Shown in pieces: positions 1 to 9,954 of a stretch of DNA of 64,000 nt (within the stretch, counting starts at the first letter, position 1; each line of letters begins with the position of its first letter). The stretch comes from Lophius americanus. Its lineage: Eukaryota > Chordata > Actinopteri > Lophiiformes > Lophiidae. The stretch covers positions 2,508,501-2,572,500 of the forward strand of contig JBBDHG010000063.1 of NCBI GenBank assembly GCA_037951165.1, read 5' to 3'. A program made the translations under genes and the position numbers. The notes under the pieces are model-generated. The model was not told where the DNA came from. It saw only the letters and a program-made list of their open reading frames with translations, and did not search any database.

Positions 1-1
1 G

Positions 2-866
2 CAACAAGCGGTTCACTTGTTGGCTTGTTCTGCAGACATGCTCCCTGCACCCCTTCCTCCAATCAGTAACTTTGATCTCTTGGAGGCATTACAGGTGAGA
101 GGAATGTCCTCAACAAAAAAATGTGCAGCAGGGTAAAGTTTGGAGAACTTGGCCATTTAGCAATTCTGACACTATTAATAATAATAATAATAATATCATA
201 ACATAGTTGAAATTTGTTTAAAGTAAAAACCATCCCACTTCTCACCAATAAAAATTATGTGACAGCAAATTTATTTTGGATATTGGTCAGTCAGGTGAAC
301 AAAACAAAGTTTTAAAATGGGTTTAACTAATTATAGACTAAATAAATCAAAAGGTCAATAATCAATAGATAAGCCTAAAGAGTTTTTTAAAAAACAGGTT
401 TAATTACAAAAAACCCAAATATAACGTCATAATTCATAATTGAGCATTACTTAACTTGTCTGTGTAGAAGTACCTGAGCCTTAACAAGCTTGCGTAAAAG
501 AAAACATTTTAGGTCGTCACTGGTCATACAGGATATTGTTATATTTGCACATAAAACTGAGCTGGTGATGTATTTCATTCTTTCATTGACTATGTTATTG
601 AGCGGTGCCTGCACACCTCTTTTATCACTTACTTTATTCACGTGAGTACTTCCGCCCTGCCTGAGAGAAGGTTATACGGTTTCACGTCTTACTCCAACAT
701 TTCTCTCATGTAGGTTCACCACGGTGTGGTGCCCTCCCATACTGTGTACGCCTTGAATATGGAACGCATCCTGTCCCGTCTATGGCACCCAAGTCACGAA
801 GAGCTTGAGCAGGACCACGTACACCGGCAGCGTCTCGCTGCGAAAGACGGCACGCTCGTCAGCTGA
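2..866 (+). CDS. C-terminal part of an unidentified protein gene (last two coding exons)
   Basis: Two exons join in frame: 2-94 (open at the left edge, may start further left) and 714-866, ending in TGA at 864-866. The donor is CAG|GTGAGA, the acceptor is CTCATGTAG|GTT, and the intron is phase 0. The joined tail is about 81 codons and reads like real protein; it contains LPPISNFDLLEALQ and, in the last exon, SHTVYALNMERILSRLWHP, and ends in a charged segment before the stop. A consensus AATAAA follows 47 bases after the stop. I do not recognise the family. If the first exon actually begins at the AG at 34-35, the part upstream is intron, but the frame stays open through it. It is convergent with jun. 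Confidence is good that it is coding and low for any function. Confidence 0.6.
174..196. repeat. (TAA)n microsatellite
   Basis: A run of TAA/ATA triplets inside the intron of the left-edge gene. Confidence 0.8.
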
Positions 867-912
867 GCTACACAGACTCATAACTTAATAACTCTGGGTA
901 TCATCAGGAACC

Positions 913-918
913 AATAAA
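913..918 (+). terminator. Polyadenylation signal of the left-edge gene
   Basis: AATAAA lies 47 bases downstream of the TGA at 864-866, a plausible distance for a short 3' UTR. Confidence 0.45.
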
Positions 919-2970
919 TAATCCCCACACGGAACTCGATGAGGGTCATTGTGTTCTGAACACCTGATTTCCATATTTCTGGAAAAAAAAATCCCAATTG
1001 CACTAACAAAATGGAGGATAAGTGGATTTAGATGAAACAAAGACGTTGGACAGTGGACACAGAATGGGTCATCAGCACCAGCTAATGACTGCTGAATAAG
1101 CACAGCAGCAGCTTTGTTTTTGTCTGTTCTATCAGCCTTTTCAACAGTGGACCAACTATGATTTTGAGCTTCTGTTAAAAAATATTGAAAAGTATGTCAG
1201 GCACTGCGCAGGGCCGTTGTGGAACATTCTGCTGAGTTGTTATTGAGGTGTGTGTGTGGGAAAGAAGTGTGTACACGCCCAAGGGATTTCAAAGTATACC
1301 ACTTTTTTTGTGCAAACCTGCTTGAGTATTTAGTGTTGTATGGAAATCAGAACGTGGATTATGTTTCCTATTCTTTTTTTATTTTTGCATCTTAATTTTA
1401 ATTGATTACAGCAGCAATCTTCTTCATGGACTGACTCAACCTCTGGATGATGTCATGCTGCGGGATGGCGGCCCACTCCTTAGTCAGACCTGCTGCTAAG
1501 ACCATGGAGGATGATCAAACTCACTCAACCCACCCCACAGGTTTCTAGTGAGGATGGGGTACATCTCTGGCCAGTTAAAAAACTGACATCATTCTACGGT
1601 CACAAATGCAGTTTCTCCAGGCATCTTACCAAAAATGATTTATAGTTTTGCTGTGCAAAAGCCTACCATGTGTACCATTAGACTCTACTGCTGAATTCTG
1701 AGTCGTTGCCTATGGAACAACAGGACGTTTTACTCTGCCTACATAACACTGGTGTGGAGTCGCTATTGTACGATGTTAAGCATTCCCTACCCTAGCGTCT
1801 TGTTTAGTGGACCGCCCCACCTGCAGCATGCCAATGAGACAATCCTGGTCATGTTGCTTCAGCTGCGGCCATCTTGCAGATGCAGTTTTCGCCCCAATTT
1901 TCAGGGTTGGATTAGTTTAACAAAGGTGTGGTCATTCACAGAAACACTTTGTGGCTTAATAAGAGTTAACACGTTTGAGAGTATTCACAAAAATCGGTCA
2001 AGTACAACCAAACCTTGTATGTAAAGAATTATCTCAAATTGTTCCCTATACACACGTAGATGTACCGTGAGTTTAAAATAGTTTCTTCAAAATTGGACCA
2101 AAACAGCCCTTGAGTGTATATATTTACACACATGTCTAGATGTACACTTCACACATGTGATTTCTTCTAATCTGATTAGACCTTACCTCCTCAGGTTGAG
2201 TTTGGTGTAGCACATTTATGTGAGGACGAAGGTGGAAACTGTCTGGCCATTATAGGTGCGACAGAGATGTCAGTCAAGTGAAGTCTGCACAGGCTCCTGA
2301 GGCAGGTCTAATCAGGCAGTGAGTGAAAACACCTGAGGGTGTGTAGACTCTATGAACCTGCAAACAGCTGCCACCTGTGTCAGCATGCCCTTGTTAACAT
2401 ATATAGGTATTGTCCCTGTATGTTTGTAAAACCTTTATTAGTTTCTGCTTAAGGCTTGGTCCACAACACGTTTGTGTAAAATGCAGAATTGCGTGCCCTT
2501 CTGTCTGTCCAAAGCAGCTTTTGTTTGAGAATTTTGAACCACACCACACACTTTTTCTACATCTGGGTTTTTGTGTTGTAATTTATATCAAAACAGTATT
2601 TCAGAAAAAAAAATAAAGGCGCATGTTTTGTATAAATTGTTCACTTAACTTAATGGATTGAGAAATATCCTTTCTACAAATAATTCTTTTTTTTACCTCG
2701 ACACACTCAAAGAGTGTGTAAACAGATGCTTATCTCCCCATAGGTTTCTTGGAGTCAGCAGCTGCAGAGAGACAACGATGATTCACGCGCACCGAGGACC
2801 TCTGGCCATATTTGGTTATGTGCGTCTCACTTCCTACACCTCTGTGTCCAATGGGTGGCCTCGTAGGCTCACCAACCATTACAAGCGCCCTGCGCAGTGA
2901 CGATGACTCACAATCCTGACCGTCCCAGTTCCTTCAACAACAAACAGAACATGAAGTTGGCAATCAGTGA
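919..2970. other. Intergenic stretch, no gene supported
   Basis: Only short open frames without homology that I can recognise. About 1405-1500 (around CTTCATGGACTGACTCAACC and GGGATGGCGGCCCACTCCTT) looks like a dispersed fish repeat, but I cannot name its family. The remainder is unremarkable AT-rich DNA between two convergent genes. Confidence 0.5.
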
Positions 2971-3737
2971 TTTATTATTCAGCGGGCACAAAAAAAGGCT
3001 GTACTCAAAGCTCGTATGTGCAACATTTTATTTTGACATATGTACAGTTTAAGTGCTCCAAAGACAGCGTACAAATATTACAAAGTGTTATTTCTGCTCT
3101 TACATTAGTCACACTATCACAAACTTGAAAGTTTAGAAAGTAAGGCAGTTTTTGTCAGTATACTACACACCTCGAAGAGTCCTTGCTTAAAAGGTGTGTG
3201 ACTATGTTAGTGCTGCTCTGCACATGTAAAGTCGCTGGTGGGATGCTCAGTGCTTAACTTGTATATAAAGATGCATACATTGCTACTTGGTATAGTGGAA
3301 GATTTGCAGGGTAAGGCCTTGATCACATTGTGTTTCTGTTTGCAGTTTGATTCCACTGCCTCGTCAGAATGCAAGACTGCATGTGGTTTCTCAACTTATA
3401 AGTATAGACAATCTCAAGGTAGTGGCGTGTGCCATACTACCTTGTCTGAGTACAAATTTGAATACAAAAGAAAACATTGTTATGGGTATCCAACAGTAAA
3501 AGTCTTATCAGACGCCTATTTGGAGCATAATGTTCCCTTTGAAACGTGTCCATCCATCTACTCTGTAATATTTCATCATGCGGAAGCATTACAAGAGTCC
3601 TATGTGTCTTTATTGGACGCAGCCTGAGTGGATAAGTTGGTGGAGTCCCCTCTCCTCCCCCACAGGCTGGAAAGGCTCCTCTTTTTAAAGCTGCATTTGG
3701 TCCCAAATAAATGTCCTTTTTTCCCCCCTCGGTGCGC
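2971..3737 (-). other. jun: jun 3' untranslated region with poly(A) signals
   Basis: Downstream of the jun TAG on the minus strand. Two AATAAA hexamers, at 3032-3027 and 2976-2971 when read on the minus strand, would give a 3' UTR of roughly 700-770 nt, in the usual size range for c-Jun mRNA. An AUUUA-type sequence lies close to the stop (plus-strand AAATAAAT near 3703-3711), in line with the AU-rich instability elements known in jun mRNAs. The extent is inferred, not measured. Confidence 0.5.
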
Positions 3738-4706
3738 CTAAAAAGCCTGGAGTTGCTGCGTCAAAATGAGCTGGCAGCCGCTGTTAACGTGGTCCATCAC
3801 CTTCTGCTTGAGCAGAGCCAGCTCATCCCGCAGGACGTTGGCGGAGGAAACCAACTCCGTGTTTTGGTTCTTGAGGTTTTTGACCCGATCCTCCAGCCGG
3901 GAGATCCTCTCCAGCTTCCTTTTCCGGCACTTGGACGCAGCAACCCGATTCCTCATGCGCTTTCGTTCCGCCTTGATACGCTCCTGGTTCTCCATGTCGA
4001 TGGGGGAGAGCGGCGGGGTGTCGCCGGACATCTCTGGAACGGTCTGCGGCTCCTCTTTGAGCGCGTGCAGCCGCCGGTGCTGCGCAGCCGCGAGGTGTGC
4101 GTCCATGTGGTTGTGGGACGGCTGTGTCTCGGATGGGTAGCTCATCGGTGGGTGTCTCCCGTTGGCAGGTGCAGACGCAGAGCCCACGGCCCGACTGAAA
4201 GAGCCTAAGTTTGTGTACTCGGGCGGGTCGCTGCGCACCGTGCAGCTGTAGGGAATCCCGCCGTTCTCAGACGCGGTAGAAGTGGACACCATGCTGTTGG
4301 CTGTGCCGGCCTGTGCGTCTGGATGAACGGCGGGTCCCTGTTGGTGATAGTGGAGCTCGGCTAGTGCTCTCACAAACCCTTCCGCAAAACCCTCCTGCTC
4401 GTCGGTGATGTTCTTGGAACAGACGAACTGGGTCGGGGTGGGAGTCGTCAGCCCGCTGCAGGACTGGATGATCAGTCTCTCTAGTTCAGGCGAGGCCAGC
4501 TTCAGCAATCCGACATCAGGGGACGTCAGGATGTCCAGGGCTTTGGAGCTCAGCTGGGGTTTGAAGTTTTTCGGGTCGTTTAGGTTCAGGGTCATGGTTT
4601 GCTTTAGAGTTTTAGGATTGAAACCATACACCGTAGTCCCGTCATGCTGAGAGTTGGAAGCATTCACCGCTTCGTCGTAAAATGTCGCTTCCATTTTTCT
4701 GGACAT
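3738..4706 (-). CDS. jun: c-Jun, AP-1 bZIP transcription factor (single exon, 322 aa)
   Basis: Intronless, as JUN genes are in vertebrates, and close to the human length (331 aa). The first residues MSRKMEATFYDE match the family N-terminus. The delta/JNK-docking region lies at about residues 32-60, followed by the two JNK target sites TSP (Ser62) and ASP (Ser72), equivalent to human Ser63 and Ser73. The block DEQEGFAEGFVRALAELH is conserved. The GSK3-type cluster GDTPPLSP precedes the basic region, which starts near residue 243 and contains NRVAASKCRKRK. The leucine zipper has heptad Leu at 271, 278, 285, 292 and 299, followed by the typical QQLQAF end. The middle alanine/proline-rich part is diverged. 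The product dimerises with Fos/ATF proteins and binds TGACTCA-type sites in the nucleus. It is divergent from fggy. Orthology to jun rather than junb or jund is clear from the N- and C-termini. Confidence 0.97.
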   Translation of the reverse strand: MSRKMEATFYDEAVNASNSQHDGTTVYGFNPKTLKQTMTLNLNDPKNFKPQLSSKALDILTSPDVGLLKLASPELERLIIQSCSGLTTPTPTQFVCSKNITDEQEGFAEGFVRALAELHYHQQGPAVHPDAQAGTANSMVSTSTASENGGIPYSCTVRSDPPEYTNLGSFSRAVGSASAPANGRHPPMSYPSETQPSHNHMDAHLAAAQHRRLHALKEEPQTVPEMSGDTPPLSPIDMENQERIKAERKRMRNRVAASKCRKRKLERISRLEDRVKNLKNQNTELVSSANVLRDELALLKQKVMDHVNSGCQLILTQQLQAF

Positions 4707-5043
4707 AAAGTTTGTATTACCTTGGCGTGGTCTGTTTAGAAAAAAAAAGAGTCCAAGATCTAATAGCTACTTTTGACCTGCGACTCCCTTTTCGTCAGCT
4801 GTTTGGTCGTAGAACCCTCTTATTCAAGTTCGATTCACTTGACAACTTTGCGTCCTGAGAAAACTTTTCTATTGCGATCATCGACAAAAAAAGTAGGTCC
4901 ACCGCTGTGTTTGTACACCCGGATTATCCGCTCTGATTTATTTCCCTTTCGACAAAACCCGACACAGACTCCGAAAAGTGATAATACTTTCTATCACTTC
5001 CAACGTGGAGATGAACTTTATCCACCTCTAAGCTACAGCTCTA

Positions 5044-5220
5044 CTGAAAATAACAATGATGTCATTTCTAACGCCTCTGATTGGGTCGAGATGATTTAGT
5101 AGGCGGGGCAGCTCTAATGACATGCTGGTTGCTCAGACAACGAGTAGTATCCCCGCCCCCCGCATTGGTTTATGGGATTAGGTAATGCAGAGCGATGTAC
5201 TCTGGGATTACGTAGTGTTT
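5044..5220 (-). promoter_or_regulatory. jun: jun proximal promoter: jun1 TRE, CCAAT box, GC boxes, jun2-like site
   Basis: Reading on the minus strand, upstream to downstream: TTACCTAA at 5185-5178 (one base from the human jun2 element TTACCTCA), ATTGG/CCAAT at 5168-5164, a C-rich GC box at 5161-5151, a GC box at 5109-5101, CCAAT at 5084-5080, and TGACATCA at 5064-5057, which is exactly the human jun1 TRE/ATF site. The order GC box, CCAAT, TRE and the spacing of about 16 bases between the last two match my knowledge of the mammalian JUN promoter. An imperfect MEF2-like A/T core lies at 5053-5044. The transcription start would be about 60-70 bases further, near 4990; this is inference. Autoregulation by Jun/ATF2 is known for mammalian JUN. 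Confidence 0.75.
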
Positions 5221-5654
5221 TTGAATATTTAGTTACCCGCTAAATTATTAGTTACCCTTTCTAGATTGACGGGCCGCTCCGTAACAAATGACCACCAATC
5301 AATATTCTTTAAGTAAAATTTAAAATAATCTATTTTTATACATTTATATTACATCATTAAATGCGGAGACACCAAATTTGCAATGTAAATGAGGTTCAGT
5401 TCAGAAACCGAGCTCTGATGTTACTAAAGTAGAAAAATAATAAGTGACTTGTATTTAATATTATTTTATCACTTTTAACCTTTCCTGCTGCCTTTTACTG
5501 CTATGGCACCTGAATGTTAATGAAGTCCCTCTGTTGTAAAGAAATACACTTTTAAAATGTCCCTTTGTCTGTGCGGCTTGCAACAAAGGTCAAGGTCAAT
5601 AGGCCAAAGTTTCATGATTTCTTGACTCTCAAATGATTAAAAAATCTTGAAATT

Positions 5655-5790
5655 TTGTTTTTATTTATGTAGCACCTTTGATAAAAATTTTGGTCATAAT
5701 ATGTATTTACAGAAAAGGAAAAGCAACAAATGGAGAGAGCAAAGCCATTAGAGCGAAAGACTAAAGGTCAGTATTTTTCAAGTACTTAAA
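5655..5790. repeat. Possible dispersed repeat fragment
   Basis: TTTATTTATGTAGCACCTTTG followed by text resembling AAAGGAAAAGCAACAAATGG is like a fish repeat seen again at about 49830-49960 (TTTTTATAGCACG...). Similarity was judged by eye and is low. Confidence 0.3.
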
Positions 5791-5816
5791 AAAACCACAC
5801 AGCTTAGCGAAAAAGT

Positions 5817-6585
5817 GTACACCAATCAGCCATATCATTAAAACCACTGACACCTGTCTTTATATATATATTTATAAATATACATATAATACATATAGCA
5901 GCAACTGAAAATTCGTAAAATATAAATAAAGTTTTGGAAGCAGGGAAAATGCAAATGTGTTGTTAGACGGCTGGGTCAGAGCAGGTCTTGGGTGTCCCCG
6001 GTATGTAGTGGTTACCAACTGTGATTAAGGAAGGGCAGTCTGCGAATCTACACCAGCGAACCAGCACATGGAATGGGCACACCAGCATCGGAACTGGATC
6101 ACTCTGGATAAAAGGCAAGTCTGGGTAGGCAGTTCGACGCACTGGGCAAGTTCTGCTTGCCATCCTTGTCCTGCCATTCATGGGGATGTGACTTTGACAT
6201 GTACATTGGATGCAGACCCCTTCAGGAAAATAAGGCCCAGGTTAAGAAACCCCTGCCACACGTCAAAAATGGTTCAAGAGAAGTTTCAGGGACCTAACAA
6301 CAAGTTCAAGGTTTTCTCTTTGCCTACAAATCCCACAGATCTCAATCCAATTGAGCATGTTTGGGATGTTTTATACAAACAAGTCAGATCCATATAGGCC
6401 CCAATTTACAACTGGACTTAAAGCATCTGCATTTCTCCATGTATTGTCTCCATGCCAGCTACAGCTGCTTCCCTCTAGAGGTCTAGAAGAACACAAGCTT
6501 CAAAAGGTAAGAGCTGTTTTGAGGATAATAGCAGGACCTTCCAAATGAAAGACCGTTGGTTATATTGTTATGGCTGATTTGTTTG
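5817..6585 (+). mobile_element. Internally deleted Tc1/mariner copy (family A)
   Basis: Bounded by inverted ends: ACACCAATCAGCCAT at the left and GTTATGGCTGATTTG at the right, the ends of an abundant teleost Tc1-like family. About 6190-6397 is the 3' part of a DD34E transposase: NPTDLNPIEHVWDVLYKQVR carries the DLNPIE...WD block that includes the last catalytic Glu. The first two catalytic Asp regions are deleted or scrambled, so the copy is dead. Other copies of this family lie near 18964, 27025, 39429 and 57150. Confidence 0.8.
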
Positions 6586-9500
6586 TATGGTGCTTTTCAC
6601 TCCCACAAGCGTCATAGGTTAATGTGGGGCTGCAGTCATGGCTGGAGACCCTTTACAACTGCTATCTAGTCCGTCTGGCGTCCCCGATTATATTATTCAA
6701 CATGTTCTCCTCAAGCCAACTATAAATAAGTTAGCGTCCCAGACAGCCTGGGAGAACCAGAGCTGCCTGAGGTCAACACTCTTGAGATGACTCGTTGTCC
6801 TCACAACACATCCATGCAACACCCATTTGAAAGTATTTGACACCCTGAAGTGGAAATCCATCATTGGAATGCTTTAGAAATGTTTACATCTCATACCACA
6901 GCAGTGGAGAAGGCCAACAACGCCTCAGCTTCTTTCAGTTTGCACGTCTTCCAATGTCACAATGACTTTACGAAGGAATTCACTCTCCCAGTCGTTCCCC
7001 CGTACACCTGTGTTAAGCCACACTGGAGTATTTTCCAATCAAACTATTGCAGCGCCCCGGCCGCGCTTCCTGTTTCTCTGGCAGCTTTTCCCCTCTGCTG
7101 ACCCCACAAGGTCACTTTTAGATAACAACACTTCCCTCTTGCTCGCTCGGGCCAGCTGTTTCCACTGCATCACGTTTTCTAATAAAGAGTTGCTCCTGCC
7201 TGCTTCCCCAACCGGCCATCTTTTTTGTTGTAAAGAGACGGGATAGTCTTCAATGCATGGAAACACTTCTGTCTTGAGAGGAAAACACTGAGTGAAACTT
7301 GCACATGTTGATGCATCAACAGAGCAGAGTTTTGATTACCTTCAGGCGTGGAGAGAGAGAGAGAGAGTCACATGAGATTTCAAACACCGTCCGAGCAGTG
7401 TTTGTTGAAGACCATCTGTTTCTTCCTGTCCTGCTGCTCGGTTTATCATTTCTGCTGATCGTTCCTGGTCCAAACACACTAATCATAGCCAGTTCCACTT
7501 CCTTTAGACAGCTGTTGATCTCTTCTAAGAAAACAACACTGAAGAAACCTCGCAGACTGGAGAATTTGACATATCCAAATGTTTTTAATGGCATGTTATT
7601 GCTTCACAGCCCTGATACCACACTATCAATTGCTGTTAATCCTATCTTTATTTATTCAGCTCACAAATGAGTGTAACTCGTGAACACTGAAGCTTTTTAT
7701 GTCTGCAGGAAAAGTACAAGAGATCTTCTTGATAATATACCTTTGCTTCGTAACGTTTATTTATTTATTTTTAATCAATTGTGCCAGTTCCAGAGCAATC
7801 CATACTTGTGTTTCTTCCTGCTATGAGAGAACAAAATGTCCGATGTGGAAAAGTCCTGCTGACTTAAAATTGAGAGTAAAAAAATAGATATGCTAGTGTC
7901 CTAAATATTCCCAAATCCTCCCAGCACAGTGTGTTTGGTTTGTTGTCATGAATTATTGTTGTGAATTTGTTTAATTTGTTTATTTCACAGCTGGTAAATT
8001 GTAATTCTGAGACGTTGCCTTCTTTTTGAATCTTTGTCCTGAAGGTCATCTTCATCACTAAAATTTAGTAAAAGCTGTGTGCATATGTGAAAGACAATTC
8101 AACCCTAACCCTGATTGTGATTTAGTGGATACTGAGATAAAAGCATTGTGTATTGCATTTATTTCTGGTCACTGTCTCCTTTGCAGGTTTTTACAGGTAA
8201 AATAGTCCCCAGTCACATGAGCACCTTTTATTTTAATTTATTTTTAATATTCGGTTAGGGATGGGGTTCCCATACTGTGGTATGGTTCAACATCTTATCC
8301 AGCCCAGGTTATGAAAGGCTGCCAGTGTCATTATGTGTGTTCTGACTGTTATGTGACCACATGCTGTGAGTGATACACAGTATTTCCAATTGATTGTATT
8401 GCTTGTAAGTGAAAATAAATGAACACATTGTTGCACTGCACCTAAACCTCTGCTTCAAGTCTCCTCCAAGTCCCTCCGCTACACAGTCAACCTAAGAATC
8501 TTCATCGTGCCTGTTTAGGTTCATATGGAATGCACGTTGTAAATATGCCACATTTAGTTGTTTATTTTGTTTAGGCGGAGAAGAGTAGACACAATCTATG
8601 GGAGGAGTGTCGGTATTAAGGCTCATGTCTGAATGAGGCAGAAAGATGTTGGAAACTAATTTCAGCAGTCTAATACTAACAGTATGCGTTTTAATTATTT
8701 GCACAAACAGGATCCAAGGAGTCGTTAGCCTAAAGGTATGCTTCTTTGTGTGATGTTGCAGTGGTCAGCACTATTGCAACACAGCCATAAAGATTTGGTT
8801 CAGATCCAGACCTTAGGCCTTTTTTTTTGTGGGCCTCTCTGTGTGCAGTTTTGTTTTATCTCCCCTTTGTCTGCTTGGCTTCTCTTTGTATATTTTGGCC
8901 TCTTTCTTCACTCAAAAATATTCAATACAGGTGAAGTGGAGGCGCTACAAGTGACCACAGGTGTGAGCCATAAGGAGTTGGTGTTTAGCTGGCTCTGAGA
9001 TGTCTTCCCCATTTCTCGCCAAGTCAATAAAAAATTTTATTTGATCAAAATCTCACCAGCAACTGAGACAAAAAAATGAAAAAGAAATGAAAAAGGATTT
9101 AGAGAATAATATATACCACTTAGACAGAACAGGAATGACAGGAATAAAAAATAAGGAATTGTAATATTCCTTATAATAACAATAATGGTATTAATCATTA
9201 ATAATAATGCAAACATAATAAAGTTCCCACTACTACTGATTGTCTTTCTTATTTTCTTTTTCTACCTCTGATTATAATGATAATAAAAAACAATAGTGAT
9301 ACCTTATTCAAATTGATAATAAAATAATGTTGTGATGAATGACATAAAATGTTGTGAAGAAATAAGTGGAATTACAAAATCCAGAAAACTATAAACAACT
9401 ATACTGGACACAATCTTAGCTGGCTTTAACGTTAAAGTTTCTGGTGAGGCACCAGGGGTAGTAGATAAATGATCTTTTCAATTACTGCACCCATTCTCCG

Positions 9501-9954
9501 TTTTGTTCAGAGCAGAAAAACCTTTTTTTCGACATTGGCCTTTTTTGGCCGCTCAGGCTTTCCGTAGCAGCCACCGTACTTCGCTCAAAGTCCTCCAGTG
9601 CAGACAGAAAACTCTTAAGTGATGTTTACTGCGCTTAAATAATATTTATGTCTGCCGCCGGTAAGTTAGAGATAACATCCTAACAGATGAATACATGTTC
9701 TCTTTGTTTGAAAGCGTCTGTTTTTAGCATTTGAGCTGTAATTCTCAGCAAATAGCTGTAGAATCTTGCTTCTTTTTTTTTTTTTTATTGTTGCTCTGTT
9801 TTGTTTCAGTCAGACACAGAATAAACAATAAAATCAAAAGCAAATATAGGAAAACTATAAGTTAGTAGCTGTTTTAATCTCTCACTCAGCAAAGATTTTA
9901 ATGCATGTTGATATCTTCAGGTTAAACTGGTTAATAAGCGACAGCTCAGCCCTC
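6586..9954. other. Intergenic region upstream of fggy, no gene supported
   Basis: Short open frames only. Contains a (GA)n-like run near 7351-7366, AT-rich DNA with many TAA/AAT motifs at about 9040-9350, and a T-run near 9770-9786. I see no TATA box or CpG cluster that would fix the fggy promoter; 5' untranslated exons could lie here unseen. Confidence 0.4.

Noticed and set aside
3711..4208. 165-codon open frame antisense to jun
   Set aside because: Shadow of the GC-rich jun coding sequence; the minus-strand protein is unmistakable.
9901..9954. In-frame upstream ATG extending fggy by 18 codons
   Set aside because: Family similarity begins after 9955 and the extension is not protein-like; kept as an alternative only.
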